DNA from: Macrotis lagotis
Taxonomy: Eukaryota > Chordata > Mammalia > Peramelemorphia > Peramelidae
Direction: 5' to 3'
Assembly (NCBI RefSeq): GCF_037893015.1
Contig: NC_133658.1
Span: 886,490,977-886,554,976, forward strand
DNA length: 64,000 nucleotides
The notes beneath the pieces are model-generated. The model saw nothing but the letters and a program-made list of their open reading frames with translations, had not been told where the DNA came from and ran no database searches. A program made the position numbers and the translations under genes. Below are positions 11,701 through 23,004 of this stretch, piece after piece (position 1 is the first letter of the stretch; each line of letters starts with the position of its first letter).

Positions 11701-11930
11701 CGCCGGCCCGCGCTGTCCGGCCCCGCGCTCCGGCCCGGCCCCGCGCCCCGGCCCGCGCTGTCCGGCCCGGCCCCGCGCTCCCTGGCCCCGCGCTGTCCGG
11801 CCCGGCCCCGCCGCTCCCCGGCCCCGCCGCTCCCCGGCGCCGGCCCCGCGCGCAGGTCTCGGGGCCCGCCGCGTGCCGCCCGGCCGCCCCGCCCCGCCCC
11901 GCCACAACGCCCTCCGGCAACGTGACCGCG
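11701..11930 (-). other. PER3: PER3 non-coding exon 1 (approximate)
   Basis: A good donor, GCCGGCG|GTGAGTGAGC, lies at 11701/11700 inside the CpG island, in the PER3 direction. Human PER3 also starts its coding sequence in exon 2. The right boundary (the TSS) is only guessed from the CCAAT boxes at 11951-11986. Pairing with the exon starting at 8997 is inferred. Confidence 0.45.
11919..11924 (-). promoter_or_regulatory. PER3: E'-box (CACGTT) near the PER3 start site
   Basis: AACGTG on the plus strand reads CACGTT in the PER3 direction. This is the non-canonical E'-box type used by CLOCK-BMAL1 in the Per2 promoter. A 6-bp match in GC-rich DNA is weak evidence alone, but its position by the predicted start is suggestive. 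Confidence 0.35.
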
Positions 11931-12018
11931 CCCCGCCCCCGCCGCGCCCCATTGGCGGCCGCGGCCGCCCCGCGCGCCCTCATTGGCCGGGAGGCGGGGC
12001 CGGCGGGGGGCGGCTCCG

Positions 12019-12061
12019 GTTACATAACCAGGCCCGGGGCCCCCAAATCCGATTACATAAC
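12019..12061. promoter_or_regulatory. PER3: Pair of D-box elements in the PER3 promoter
   Basis: GTTACATAAC (12019-12028) and ATTACATAAC (12052-12061) are both perfect reverse complements of the DBP/TEF/HLF/NFIL3 D-box RTTAYGTAAY. They lie 33 bp apart, just upstream of the CCAAT boxes. Mammalian Per3 promoters are known to use D-boxes for rhythmic expression. Confidence 0.8.
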
Positions 12062-12763
12062 CCGCGGGGAGGGGCGGGGCGACGGGCTCCCGTCGGCCAA
12101 TCGCGGGGAGGCGGGGGGCGGGGCGGGGGCGGCGGGGGCCGCGGGGGAGGCGGGGCCCCCGCCGACACGAGTCAGGTATCCGGCAGCCGCACGGGGCCGA
12201 GAGGGTGAGAGGCGCCGGGACGCTGATAGGGCAGGGCAGCTGTCACTCAGGGCCGGAGGCGGGGGTAGGACAGGTGGGGGGCTGGGTTGTGGGCGGGGCG
12301 GCCGGGCATCGCGCCTTTATGAAGTGCCTGCTGTATGCCTAGCGGGACCGCGGCGCCTGCAAAGGAAGAACGCGCCCTCCCCGACAGTTTCCTCTGTTAC
12401 GAAGGGTTGGTCTTTTCTCTCCAAAAATGGGGAAAAAGGGGAAAAGAAAACTTGCGACAAATACCTGTGTCTGGGCAAACCGCGTTCTCCCGGTCTGGTC
12501 CCTGTCCAAAAGGCAGCATGACGCCCCCTCGGGCGGGGGCGGGGCCCGGGGTCTGTCCCCCGACCCCCACCTGTTCTGTGCCCGGGCCCCTCCTGCCCCC
12601 CAGCAGCGGCCGCCGGGGGCCCTCCTCCCTGTGCCGGCACCCCTCGCGGGGTCTGGGAAAGGACCTCAGCTTTAGCCCAGCGCCCCCCGCCAGCGAGGAA
12701 GCCAGGGCCTCACCCAGCATGGCACAGGACGGGCAGGATCCGACATCCATCCATCCTTTCTGT

Positions 12764-12906
12764 TTGTTTGTTTTAGTTTTGGGGAGGCGACGGGGTGAAG
12801 CGGCTTGCCCAAGGCCACACAGCTAGGTCACTCTCAAGTGTCTGAGGCTGGATTTGAACCTGACTCCAGGGCCGGTGCGCTATCCATCGTGCCACCTCGC
12901 CGCCCC
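12764..12906 (-). mobile_element. Marsupial CORE-SINE beside the PER3 CpG island
   Basis: GGGTGAAGCGGCTTGCCCAA to CACCTCGCCGCCCC; it retains several CpGs. It marks the upstream edge of the promoter island. Confidence 0.9.
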
Positions 12907-13057
12907 GATCGTGTGCCCCTCTGCCTGCTCCTCCTCTTCCTCTGCTGAATCTCGCCCTTGCTCCAGCTCACTGCCATCCAAGCAGGGAAATCTTCCAGTT
13001 TTCTGCCATTGGTCTCTGTGCTTTCACCCTTGCTGATCCCATCAGCAACTTTGGGTT

Positions 13058-13168
13058 CAAATACTATCTATTATTATCATTATTATTATTATCATTATCA
13101 TTATCGTTGTTATTATTATTATTATGATGATGATGATGATTATTATTATTATTACTATTACTATTCAG
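13058..13168. repeat. (TTA)n/(ATG)n microsatellite
   Basis: Runs of TTATTATC, ATT, GAT and TTACTA trinucleotides. Confidence 0.9.
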
Positions 13169-13265
13169 GTGACTCCCAAATCTATAATCTCACCCCGCTG
13201 AATGCTAATCCTATGTTCCCTACCTGCCTGCTGGACAGCTTCACTTGAACATCTAGTTAAAGTCA

Positions 13266-13407
13266 GGGCAGCGGGGTGGCACAGTGCCCTGGAGTCAGGA
13301 GGACCTGACTTCAAATCCAGCCTCAGACACTTAATAATGACCTAGCTGTGTGGCCTTGGGCAAGCCGCTTCACCCTATTGCCTTAAATAAATAAAAAATT
13401 TTAGAAA
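13266..13407 (+). mobile_element. Marsupial CORE-SINE with shortened head
   Basis: GGGCAGCGGGGTGGCACAGT then CCCTGGAGTCAGGAGGACCT, tail CCTTAAATAAATAAAAAATT. Target duplication AGTTAAAGTC on both sides. The GGATAGAGCACCGG part of the head is missing. Confidence 0.88.
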
Positions 13408-13859
13408 AAGAAGTTAAAGTCGAGATCTACAGCACAAATCTTCCCTTCTAACAAGCCACCCCTCTGCAAAATCTCTTCTGTTCTTAATGTTCAGGTTTTC
13501 CGGGCTGTAATCATGTTCCTTTTTCCTCTGTGACTCAACTCCAGTATTTACCCAGTTGCCTCATCTTGCCAGTCTCCATCACACTTCCTGCATACTATCT
13601 CCTCTTCAGACTCAACCCCTGCCCTGATTTGGACTTTCATTGACTTTCCCTTAGTTTCCCTGTAAGAACCTCTTATTTGATTTTCTTTTTTTTCAGCCTC
13701 AATTCATTCTTCATTCATCAATCAAATTGAAAGTCTTAAAGCATGTCTGACCTGTCATTTTCCTGTTCAACAAGCTTCAGTGGTTTTAGGATAAAAAAAC
13801 AAACAAAAACACAGCCTAGTATTACAGCTCTTCACTATATAATCTCTACCTACCTTTTA

Positions 13860-14011
13860 TAGAAATATGCATATATAATATACACATTAATATGTTTTCA
13901 TGTATCTATATGCATGTATACATACTATATATATGTGTGTAAATGTGTGTTTGTGTGTAAACATGTGGATATATACAGATGTGTGTAAGTCTACATTACA
14001 TATGGATGAAT

Positions 14012-14040
<29 letters not shown>
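13860..14040. repeat. Compound TA/TG/CA microsatellite
   Basis: TATATATGTGTG runs followed by an uninterrupted CA run at about 14010-14038. Confidence 0.9.
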
Positions 14041-14042
<2 letters not shown>

Positions 14043-14507
14043 TCAGCTCTCTCTCTTCTAATCAAACTGGCTTATTAACCATTCCCTGAAAATAGAAATG
14101 CAAAGTCCGCCTTCAAGCTGTTGGAAAAAAAGATTGACTTGTCTTGATTGTGCTTTCTGCTCTCTCCCACCTTGAGAATCCCTAGTTTGCATTGGAGTAT
14201 AGTTCAATCCTGCCTCCTACATATGGTATCTCCTGATCTGCAAATTTCTTGGCACTCTTTCTCTCTTGAAATATTTTTGAAATACTTTGTCCTTGGAATA
14301 CTTTGTTTTTACCTCCTTCAAAAATGTAACCTCCTAGTAAACTGGAAATCTCTGAGGCCTTGGACGGTTCCATTTTTGTCTTTGGAGTTTTAACATCTGG
14401 CACATAGTAGATAGTTAATAAGTATTTCACTCAATTGAATTGAATCTCGTATTCATGAGAAGAATATAGGAAAGGAATAAGCATTTTTAGTTTTGGTTTA
14501 TTTATTT

Positions 14508-14656
14508 ATTTATGATTTTTTTTTTTTTTGCAAAGCAATTGAATTAAGTTACTTGCCCAAGGCCACACAGCTAGGTCATTATTAAATGTCTGAGGCTGGA
14601 TTTGACCTTCTGACTCCAGAGTCGGTGCTCTATCCACTGCACCACCTAATTGCCCT
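14508..14656 (-). mobile_element. Marsupial CORE-SINE
   Basis: T-rich tail, then TTACTTGCCCAAGGCCACAC to CCACCTAATTGCCC. Confidence 0.88.
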
Positions 14657-14684
14657 AAACTTTAAATAACTTCTTATGTGCTAT

Positions 14685-14905
14685 ACCTGGACTCTGGAAG
14701 AATCATCTTCCTAAGTTCAAATCTGACCTCAGACATTTTACTAGCTGTGAGACTCTGTGAGAGTCACTGAACTCTGCCTCAGTTTCCTCATCTGCAAAAT
14801 GAGCTGGAGAAACATGGCAAACCACTCTAATATCTCTGCCAAGAAAACATCAAATAAGCTCACTAAAAATCAGAAAAGGCTGAAATGACTCAACAGCATG
14901 TGTTG
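14685..14905 (+). mobile_element. MAR1 CORE-SINE
   Basis: AAATCTGACCTCAGACATTT, GCCTCAGTTTCCTCATCTGC, CTCTGCCAAGAAAACATC, GAAATGACTCAACAGCA. Confidence 0.8.
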
Positions 14906-15115
14906 GGAACTGTGTTAAGCACTTATAAATTATATTTCATTTGATCACTACAACAACACTGCGAGGGAGGGGTTATCCTTATCCCCCTTTTACAGTTGAA
15001 GAATTTAAGGCAGACAGAAGTGAAGTGTCTCGCCCAAGGTCACATAGCTAAGGTGTCTGAAGCAAGAGTTGAACTATGACTTCAAGTCTAGAACATTGTG
15101 CCTTCTCATGCAAGC
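14905..15115 (-). repeat. THER1/MIR-family SINE remnant
   Basis: GTGTTAAGCACTTATAAATT, ATCCCCCTTTTACAGTTGAA, CGCCCAAGGTCACATAGCTA. Confidence 0.65.
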
Positions 15116-15439
15116 CTCTTGAGGATACTCCATATAGCATTTAGTGGACAGCAAAGACAAAAGCCTCAGAGCAAGATGGCTTAAACTGGTTGCAATTCGT
15201 ATTGTTGGTGGGATACTCCCATCTTTAAGATCACAGAGACATCAAAGGAAACTGGACTCAGACCAAAGCATTGTTGTAGACACAGAATACTTAAGATTTT
15301 ACAAAGTAGTTTAAAAAAAAAGTCTGAAAAAATAAGTCTCATTCATTCTTTGTGGACAAGATGGAAGAAGGGCAAGGGTACAATCAAATGTGCTGGAACT
15401 GGTGGGGTGACAAGACCCCCAATAACCTTTAATATGCAC

Positions 15440-15700
15440 CTGGATCAAGGTTTCCAGTAAGGTGTCCCATGGATCAGTCTGGGGTTTTGTGCTATTCAAA
15501 TCATGGATGCTAATGTTAGATAAAGGCAAAGATAGCATGCTCCTCAAATTTGCAAATGATATGAATCTGAAATTTGGAAGAGAATAGACAATTGAATGTT
15601 TGATCTGAAAAATAGAACCCTGAAAGATCCTGTTAGCATGGAAAAGTCAGATAAAATGTAATAAGAATAATAATAGGAGTCTACACAGTTTTTAAAAAAT
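15440..15700 (+). repeat. CR1/L3-type LINE fragment
   Basis: GGATGCTAATGTTAGATAAA and CTCAAATTTGCAAATGATAT match the reverse-transcriptase 3' region of CR1-clade LINEs. Heavily mutated. Confidence 0.5.
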
Positions 15701-16887
15701 CAACTTAATTCAGGTCAATACGCATTTATGATATGCTTGTTATAGGTGTTAGGGACTTATTTTTAAGTAACCAAATACTTCCTACCTTCAGGGAATTTAC
15801 ATAAATATAAAAACAAAATAATATTGTGGGAGGGAGGGTACTAAAATCCAGGGGACTCAGGAAAGGCTTTGTGTAGTTGGCATTTGAGCTGAAATTGAAA
15901 GGGAGCTAGAGATGGTGAAAGTATGGCTCTCTGTGAAAAAGATCCAAGGGGCATAATTCCAAAGTGCTTTCCAGAATGACTTTTTTTCTTTTTTCCCCAG
16001 TGGGCAGGGGTAGGGGGAAAGAGCTAAGAGGAAGAGAAAACAAATGCTAGTTAATTTTTTAAAATGGAAAAACAAAAAATGTTTTTAAATTAAAAAAATA
16101 AAAACTTAGAGTTTTATTTGGTTGTAAATACAGTAGGAATCAGTAGTGTTGATTTCCTGCTCTACTCTTCCCACCATCTCCTTTTTCCATACCATCTGAA
16201 AGTCATGGTTTCCATAATGCAGGGAATGAGAGCACCACTAGGGTTTGCCTTGGCTAGAAAACAAATTTTGCCTTTAGTTCCTGTTACCTTATTTTAGAAA
16301 GGACAGAGATGATCTGGAGTATGTCCGGAAGTGAAGGATCAAATAGCTACTTGTGGTCTCTACAGAATCCTTTTGATTACAATGAACGCCGTTCATAATA
16401 ACCAGGTTCCTGTCTATGACATATGATTTCCTTTTTCACAACTGTGGCCCAACCAACCTAGTTTTCTTGTTCTTCTTTGCATAAGATATTCTATCTCCCA
16501 CCCCCATTGCACAGACTGTCTATCTGGTATGCATTCCATCCTCATTTATAATTACCTAGCATCATATAGGCACTCAACTGGTACTTAATAAACCCTTTTT
16601 GATTGTCTGATCTTGCAGTATAAACAATGATTAAAGGAAATGGGGATATTTAACCTAGGGAAGTTATCAAATATTTAAGGGTTATTATGAATATTGAATA
16701 TTAAATATTACTATAAGACTTGTTCCGGATCAGGAGGCAGAATGAGGAATGGTGAATAGTAGTGTGAGAGCAGTAGATTTAGACTTGACCTGAGGAAAAT
16801 CTTCCTAAAATAATTAGAAATATTGATAAGTAGCTGAGGCTTCCCCAAAATATGTTTCTTCCAGTGGAGCCATGGAATACTGTGGAG

Positions 16888-16922
16888 GGAATTCTCTGTC
16901 TCTCTGTCTCTGTCTCTCTGTC

Positions 16923-16960
<38 letters not shown>

Positions 16961-16996
16961 CCTCTCTCCCTCTCTCCCCCTCCCTCCCTCCCTCCC
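16888..16996. repeat. TCTG/TCTC/CCCT pyrimidine microsatellite
   Basis: Alternating CTGT, CTCT and CCCT repeats. Open frames on the other strand come from this repeat and are not genes. Confidence 0.9.
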
Positions 16997-17494
16997 ATAA
17001 ATTAGTGGAGATGGGGTAGATATTAGTTGAATCACTGGATATAGTATGTATGGTTTAAGTGACTGTGGTTATACTTCCAACTTGTTTTCCAGAATGGTCA
17101 GGCTGATTCACAGCTCCAACTGTGTAACAGTTCTCCTGCTTTCCCTTCAACAATCAATACTTCCCTCTTTTGTCATCTTTGCACATTTAATGAGACAGAA
17201 CCACAGAGTTGTCCTATTTTGCATTTTTCATTAGAGTTAAAGCATTTTTTTGTATGTGGTTGTTGATATCTTGTGTTTTTTCTTTTCGTTTGAGAACTAT
17301 TCAAATCCCTTGACCACTTATCCATTGGAGAATGGCTCTTTTTCTTATGTAATTGTAACAATTTTTTATATATCTTGGGATAGAAGACCTTATTAGAAAA
17401 TATGCTAGTTTCCCAAAATATTTTCCTTATAATTCTAACTACATTTATTTTGTGTGTACAAAAGCTTTTAAAAATTTTACATAATCAAAATTGT

Positions 17495-17735
17495 ACATGA
17501 GGCAGCAAGATAGGGCAGGGTATAGAATGCTGGAACTAGAGTCAAGATTTAAATTCAAATCCTGCTTCAGATACTTCCTGGCTGTATAACCCTAAACAAC
17601 TAATTTAACTTTTCTGCCTCAGTTTCTAATAATGGCAACTACCTCCTAGGATTGGTGTGAGGATAAGATGAGATATTTCTGAATAACTTTGTAAACCTTA
17701 AAGCATTATATAAATGAAAGCTATTACTATTTTTT
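17495..17735 (+). repeat. THER1/MIR-family SINE
   Basis: GAATGCTGGAACTAGAGTCA, TCTGCCTCAGTTTC, TGTGAGGATAAGATGAGATA, and AAACCTTAAAGCATTATATA, in MIR order. Confidence 0.7.
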
Positions 17736-17878
17736 TAAATGATCATCTCTTTCCCTTTGTTGTTCATCCTTTGTTTTTGAAGAGGACCAATGACATCGTG
17801 AATGATGTCTTAACTTGTGTACCAACACTGTGCTAAATACAAAATCTAAAGTACCCTGCCATTAAGAAGCCCACATCC

Positions 17879-18049
17879 TTTTTTTTTTTATTCTTATTTT
17901 ATTTTAATGTTTTTGGTAAGGCAAGGGGGTTAAGTGGCTTGCCCAAGGCCACACAGCTAGGTAATTGTTAAGTGTATGAGGCTGGATTTAAACTCAGGTA
18001 CTCCTGACTCCAGGGCCAGTGCTTTATTCACTGTGCCACCTAGTCACCC
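17879..18049 (-). mobile_element. Marsupial CORE-SINE
   Basis: T tail, then GGGGTTAAGTGGCTTGCCCA to GCCACCTAGTCACCCC. Flanks AAGCCCACATCCT and AAGCCCACATTCT form a target duplication with one mismatch. Confidence 0.92.
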
Positions 18050-18689
18050 CAAAAAGCCCACATTCTAAAGGAAACAGAAAAGCATTTGGGATTTGGTGAC
18101 CAGGAAATCTTATTTTGGCTCAAAAAATTACAGGAATGGTAGTTGGAGCCATCAGAAAATAGACTCATATACTCTTTCCAGTAGCATTGGCATGATTGAT
18201 TTGATTGTGGTTTCAGAATTGGAAAGAGGGGTTGAAGGAATAGATAGAACAGAGGCTACATGTGTAACAGTAATGTGACTTTGGAGAAGACTACAAAGGA
18301 TAAAATGAAAATGATGGCCAGGTGGAGGGAAGGATGTCTACCCCAAGCATGTGAAAACTTTCTCTAAATGAATGGATGAATGAGAACAATTTGTTCTAAA
18401 GATAGCTGAAGCAGACTGTGGAGCACTTTGAGCTTAGTTTCTCTTATTTAGTTAAGAATTGTTCCCCCAGTCATAGTTGTGATACTCTTTCCTTTTCTAT
18501 TTATTTCTTGATATCACCTTAATATTTAGGTCATATATCCATTTTGAATATATTATGGCATATGGTGCAAGATGCTGTTCTAAATTCAATTTCTGCCAGA
18601 CTGCTTTTTAATTTTCTTAGCCATCTTTGTGAAATAGGAAATCTTTACCCAAGTAGTGGATTTCACTTGTTTTATTAAGCATTGTGTTA

Positions 18690-18900
18690 AATAAAAAGAA
18701 TATTAAAAATTGTCTTGTCTTTACATGTAACTGAGAAAAAATAAAATATTATTTTAAAATAATGTATAACCTAAGTCAGTTGCTTACCATAGTGGGGATG
18801 GGGAAGAGGGAATTTGGAAATAAAATAAAAAAAATGAATGTTTAAAATTGTGTTTACATGTAATTAGAAAAAGAGGAAGTATTGAAAAAAATTAAAGCAT
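18690..18900 (+). repeat. L1 3' tail fragments
   Basis: Two similar A-rich tails: AAAATTGTCTTGTCTTTACA with ACTGAGAAAAAATAAAATAT, and AAAATTGTGTTTACATGTAA. Confidence 0.5.
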
Positions 18901-19599
18901 TAGGCTATTATATTCAATTGCTTTTGGGTTTTGTTTACTTAATCTTTTCCATTAATCAATTATTGATGCTTTGTTGAATAACTTGAAACATGATACAAGG
19001 GTCTCCTTGAGATCTATTCTCTTCTCCCCCTTAATTTCCCTAGAGGATCTTGATCTTTTATCCCTTCAGATGAATTTTATTGTTTTCTGTGGGGTGTAGG
19101 GTGTTTTCAGGAAAGGCTGGTAGTATCTCTGGTGTAAGGTCTGCCAAGCCCTTTCCTGGGCTGCTTTCAACCTTTGGTATCTGAGGCTCCAAGAAGTTGT
19201 AGCATGCACAGAGATCACACCCTAGTGAACTGTTTCAGGAGATGAGTTAAACCAGGTTGAGAGTAACCCTTCAGTGTCTCAAACCCTTCAGTGAATTAGG
19301 GGGATGGATACCCCAAGATTTCCTGATGACATAGGTGAATGAAAACAATATGTTCCAATTGTCATGAAAGCGTATGAAGCAGGTGCTGTGGAAAGCTTAG
19401 AGCTTGATTAGGAATCAAAAATGACAAGGTAGTCTAGTGCATCTCCAGTCATGGCCAGTTGTCATGCCCATTCTGCCACTGGACTGTGACTGGTTTGAAA
19501 AAGAGGATGAAGCCAGTGATTTCCTGCCTCACTTAAATCCAATTTATGCATTAATCAAGACATCACCGATACCATTTTATCATGTTTACCTACCTCAAA

Positions 19600-20025
19600 G
19601 TCTTGTGGCCATAGGCAAATGATGAAGCAGCAAGTGTGGATACATTGAAAGCTGTGGTCACAATCCTGTACTCAGGCAACCCAGGCCATAGAGTCCTCTT
19701 CTTTCTTGAAGCACCGTGGATTCGGCAGGCCCCTGGGTGTCTGAGCAGCCTTTTAAGAATTGCACTGTTCACCTACTGGTGTGAGGAAAGAGCTAGAAAA
19801 AGTGCAGAGGATCACCTAGCATGGCATTCCCACATCAGAAAAGGTGCAGAATTGAAGTAGCTCAAAAGAGATGTGAGTTGCATAGATTTAGAGAATCCAA
19901 CCCAAATATTCACATACAACATTCCAAGCTCATATTGCTATTGTCAGTCACAATGAGTTATAACTTAACTCTAAAGTAACAGTGACATTTTGGTTCTCTG
20001 AGGACAAAGGACAACAACCATTATA
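19600..20025 (+). mobile_element. RTE (BovB-like) LINE 3' end
   Basis: GAATTGAAGTAGCTCAAAAG, GAGAATCCAACCCAAATATT and TCTGAGGACAAAGGACAACA are the RTE 3' signature in marsupials. The start is indefinite, and sequence from about 19320 may belong to the same element. Confidence 0.6.
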
Positions 20026-20084
20026 ATGTTCAGAGATAGAAGATTGCATTTGACTTGTTTGGTTTCTTTTTTTAATTTTTTAAA

Positions 20085-20243
20085 TTTTAATTAAAAAAAT
20101 TTTTTTTTGCAAGGCAATGGGGTTAAGTGGCTTGCCCAAGGTCACACAGCTAGGTAATTATTAAGTGCCTGAGGTCGCATTTGAACTCAGGTCCTCCTGA
20201 CCTCCAGGGCTGGTGCTCTATCCACTGCCCCACCTAGCTGCCC
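20085..20243 (-). mobile_element. Marsupial CORE-SINE
   Basis: T tail, then GGCAATGGGGTTAAGTGGCT to CCACCTAGCTGCCCCC. Confidence 0.92.
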
Positions 20244-20249
20244 CCTAAC

Positions 20250-20486
20250 TTGTTCAGTTTCAATCGTGCCAACTTTATGATCACATTTGGGGTTTTCTTG
20301 GCAAAGACCCTGGAGGGATTTGCCATTTCCTTCTCCAGTTCATTTGTACAGGTGAAGAAAACTGAGGCAAACAGTTAAATGACTTGTCCAGGATCACTCA
20401 ACTAGGAAGTGTTGGAAGCTGGATTTGAACTTAGGAAGACAAGTCTTCCTTCCTTGCTTGATCTATTAGGTCATTTAGCTGCCCCC
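20250..20486 (-). mobile_element. MAR1 CORE-SINE
   Basis: GGGGTTTTCTTGGCAAAGAC, TGCCATTTCCTTCTCCAGTT and CATTTAGCTGCCCC. It directly abuts the preceding SINE. Confidence 0.85.
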
Positions 20487-21154
20487 TGCATTTGACACTT
20501 CCTTTATTGAAACCTAGCTTTTGAAATAGCCCATTTCTTTCTATTGTCTTTTTTCTGCTTATTTAGCAGGTTTCTCTTTCTTCACTAAAGTGTGCTGCAT
20601 GAATCTCATGCTTGTCCCCCTCTGCCTTCTCTTTGTATACTCTCTTCTCTCTTAGAAAACATCTATTTTGAACTACTACTACTTCTATGCAGATAATTCC
20701 TAAATATAGTTCCTTGCCCATATCTCCAAATGATCATTGGAGATTCCACTAGATGTATTGTCATCTAATTTAATTCACTGTCAAGAATCAACTCATTTTT
20801 CCCAAAGCAGTGCCTTTTTTTTTTTTTAAACAGCTCTCCTGTTCCTCTTAATTCATTCATGGGGCTCTCAATTAGATGTTTGTGTGAAGGTAAGGGTGTG
20901 TGAGTAAAATCATGGAGCTGAAAGGAGTATAACATCTTTGTGAGATAAGTCTGTCTGACCTGAAGGAGGCAGGAATAAGTTAGGTGTGATTGGACCACAT
21001 TATGAAAGACTTTGTAGATCATCTAGTACAACAATTTATGCAAATTATCATGTCAGGGAAAAATATGACTTTACAAGACTGATAAACACGCCTCATGCTT
21101 TGTGATAAAGAAGGGGTGGAGAAAAGGTACAGAACATGCTATCTTTTTCAATTT

Positions 21155-21385
21155 TGTCATTTAGTCATTTCAGCTGAGTTCAACTCTGTGACCCCAGTTG
21201 GGGTTTTCTTGGCAGATGCTGGAGTGGTTTTGCCATTTTCCTCTCTAGCTCGTCTTCAAATGAGGAAACAAATAGGATAAAGTCACTTTCTCAGGGTCAT
21301 ACGGTATTGAGGGCACACTTGAACTCTGGAAGATGAGTCTTCCTACTCCAAGTCCAGCTCTCTATACAAATGCCATTTAGCTGGC
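21155..21385 (-). mobile_element. MAR1 CORE-SINE
   Basis: TGTGACCCCAGTTGGGGTTT, CTGGAGTGGTTTTGCCATTT, then GATGAGTCTTCCTACTCC. Confidence 0.8.
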
Positions 21386-22379
21386 TTCTGACTGAAACTG
21401 GTCATGGCCACATGTTGATTTGTTATGAGAAAGTGAGATTTTCAGAGAAGAGAATTACCGGGGAGTAATAGAGATGCAAAAACAAAACATAGAACATAAA
21501 AACAAAAACCATACATAGAAAATGAAACAATAAGAGGATGTAATTGAGGTTATTTTGTTACTTTGTTAAATATAATCTATATACTTAACCTCCCTATTTA
21601 AGTTTCTCTCCCTTTTTACTTTTTTTTTTTGATGTTTAGGGTTATAACTTGTTAAGTCATGAGGTTGTGCAAAAAATAATAAAAACCAGGAGAAAGCAAT
21701 TGAGTCTAGAAAACAGGCTGTTGCAATAATACATCAGTGAGGCAACAAAACCCCTTTTTAGGGTAATGGCAGTGGGGGGGATAAATAGGAAGGGAGATAT
21801 AACTTGTCAAATCAGAGCGATTGCATTTGGTGATTGACAGGAAGTAGAAGAGGAATGACTGCAAAGCCCCAAAGTCTTGAGCCCAGGTGACCTGAGGGCA
21901 GAAAGAATGCAGGAGAAATTTTGGGGTGAGAAAGAGAAGATATTTGGCCAGGGCATATTGAGGTTAAGGTGATGGCACAGATGACTAGTGTTTGGGCAAA
22001 GTGAGCATTGTAGAGATGTAAATTTGGAAACCCTCAACATAGGGATTAAGCCCTGAGAAGAGATAGGGAATAAAGGAATAATTAGGTAAACGAAGATTAC
22101 TCACAATTATCAGTGTTTGATTTTCCAAGGCAAATTGAGTAATATTTAGCACTTTTAAAAATGCCAATGAGAAATTACAGCAAATATACACAAATTCCTT
22201 GAACAAAATCTTTTAATTGAATGACTTGACTGAGATTCTCTGTATTTTGCTCCAAGATGGTACACAGGGCTAGGAGACAAGAAAATCCAAGGTCGAATCT
22301 TACCTCATCACATACTATGTGACCCACAGGAAAATCATTTAACCTGTTTGCCTGTTTTCTCAAAATTAATGGGGAGGAT

Positions 22380-22800
22380 AGTCCCTTTCATGGATGCTTA
22401 TTCCATCTCTACACCGGTTGTCAACCTAACCCACAGCATCATATTCAGCCTGGACACCAGTTAAAGACAGCTGATCAAGTTGGACTATGACCAGAAAAAG
22501 GTTACCAAGATGTCAAAGAGCCCAAGATCATGTCATATAGACCCAGCTGAAGGAACCGGTAATGCTTAGCTGTGGAGAAGCAATGACTCAAGGGGTCCAA
22601 GTCAGCTGTGTTCAACTATGTGAAAGGGGGATGAGGTTTGTTCAGCCTGAGCCCAGGGGCCAGAATCTGGAGTAATGCAATTTGACAGGTGGCAAATGTA
22701 GGGGCCCAACAATCAGAATATGGTATAGTGGGGATTGTTTCAGTATATAGAACGATCAGCTGACTGTGGAGGTTCCTTCTAATTCTAAAATGCTATTGTG
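22380..22800 (+). repeat. CR1/L3-type LINE 3' region
   Basis: CAGCTGAAGGAACCGGTAAT, GCTTAGCTGTGGAGAAG and GCCTGAGCCCAGGGGCCAGA follow the 3' part of CR1-clade LINEs. Decayed. Confidence 0.5.
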
Positions 22801-23004
22801 AATCTTTGATATTACTTGGATGGGGGTCACTTGGGTCTATAAAGTCGAATGGAAGCAGACAATGGGGAGGCAGGGGAATGCAGGGGGAACAGGGAGTAGG
22901 AGATGAAAGCAGAAGGGATAGGGCAATCCATTTCTAGGATGTAGCTGTCGCACAAAAATTCCAGTTTACAACTTGCAAAGAGCACAAGGACAAGTGTTAC
23001 ATTC

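Larger units (their letters stand above)
11490..12720. promoter_or_regulatory. PER3: CpG island and promoter region of PER3
   Basis: Very GC-rich DNA dense in CpG, with many GC boxes (GGGGCGGGG). Inverted CCAAT boxes (ATTGG at 11951-11955 and 11982-11986, so CCAAT in the PER3 direction) and one forward CCAAT (12097-12101) flank the probable start site. Long open frames here on both strands result from low stop density and are not genes. Confidence 0.85.
17036..18690 (-). mobile_element. Old L1 fragments, interrupted by later insertions
   Basis: On the minus strand 17036-17480 and about 18460-18690 match successive parts of the L1 3' region (for example CATTGGAGAATGGCTCTTTT and TGGCATATGGTGCAAGATGC on plus). 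Between them sit a THER1 (17495-17735), an RTE scrap (17756-17822) and a SINE (17879-18049). This implies one L1 split by later insertions, though internal loss is possible. Confidence 0.55.
12908..23000. other. Intergenic DNA between PER3 promoter and VAMP3 3' end
   Basis: No gene recognised on either strand. Apart from the repeats listed separately, 13410-13860, 14040-14500 and 15935-16880 hold only unique or too-decayed sequence. Confidence 0.7.

Noticed and set aside
11320-12826. Long open frames on both strands across the PER3 CpG island
   Set aside because: Stop-poor GC-rich DNA gives such frames in all phases; the peptides are Pro/Arg/Gly/Ala-rich without domains, and opposite frames are equally long.
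12959-13248. Tyr/Asp-rich plus-strand frame
   Set aside because: It translates the (TTA)n/(ATG)n microsatellite.
16711-17035. Arg/Glu/Asp/Thr-rich frames
   Set aside because: They translate the TCTG/TCTC microsatellite.
19437-19860. Short plus-strand frames that look like a gene
   Set aside because: They lie in an RTE LINE 3' region.
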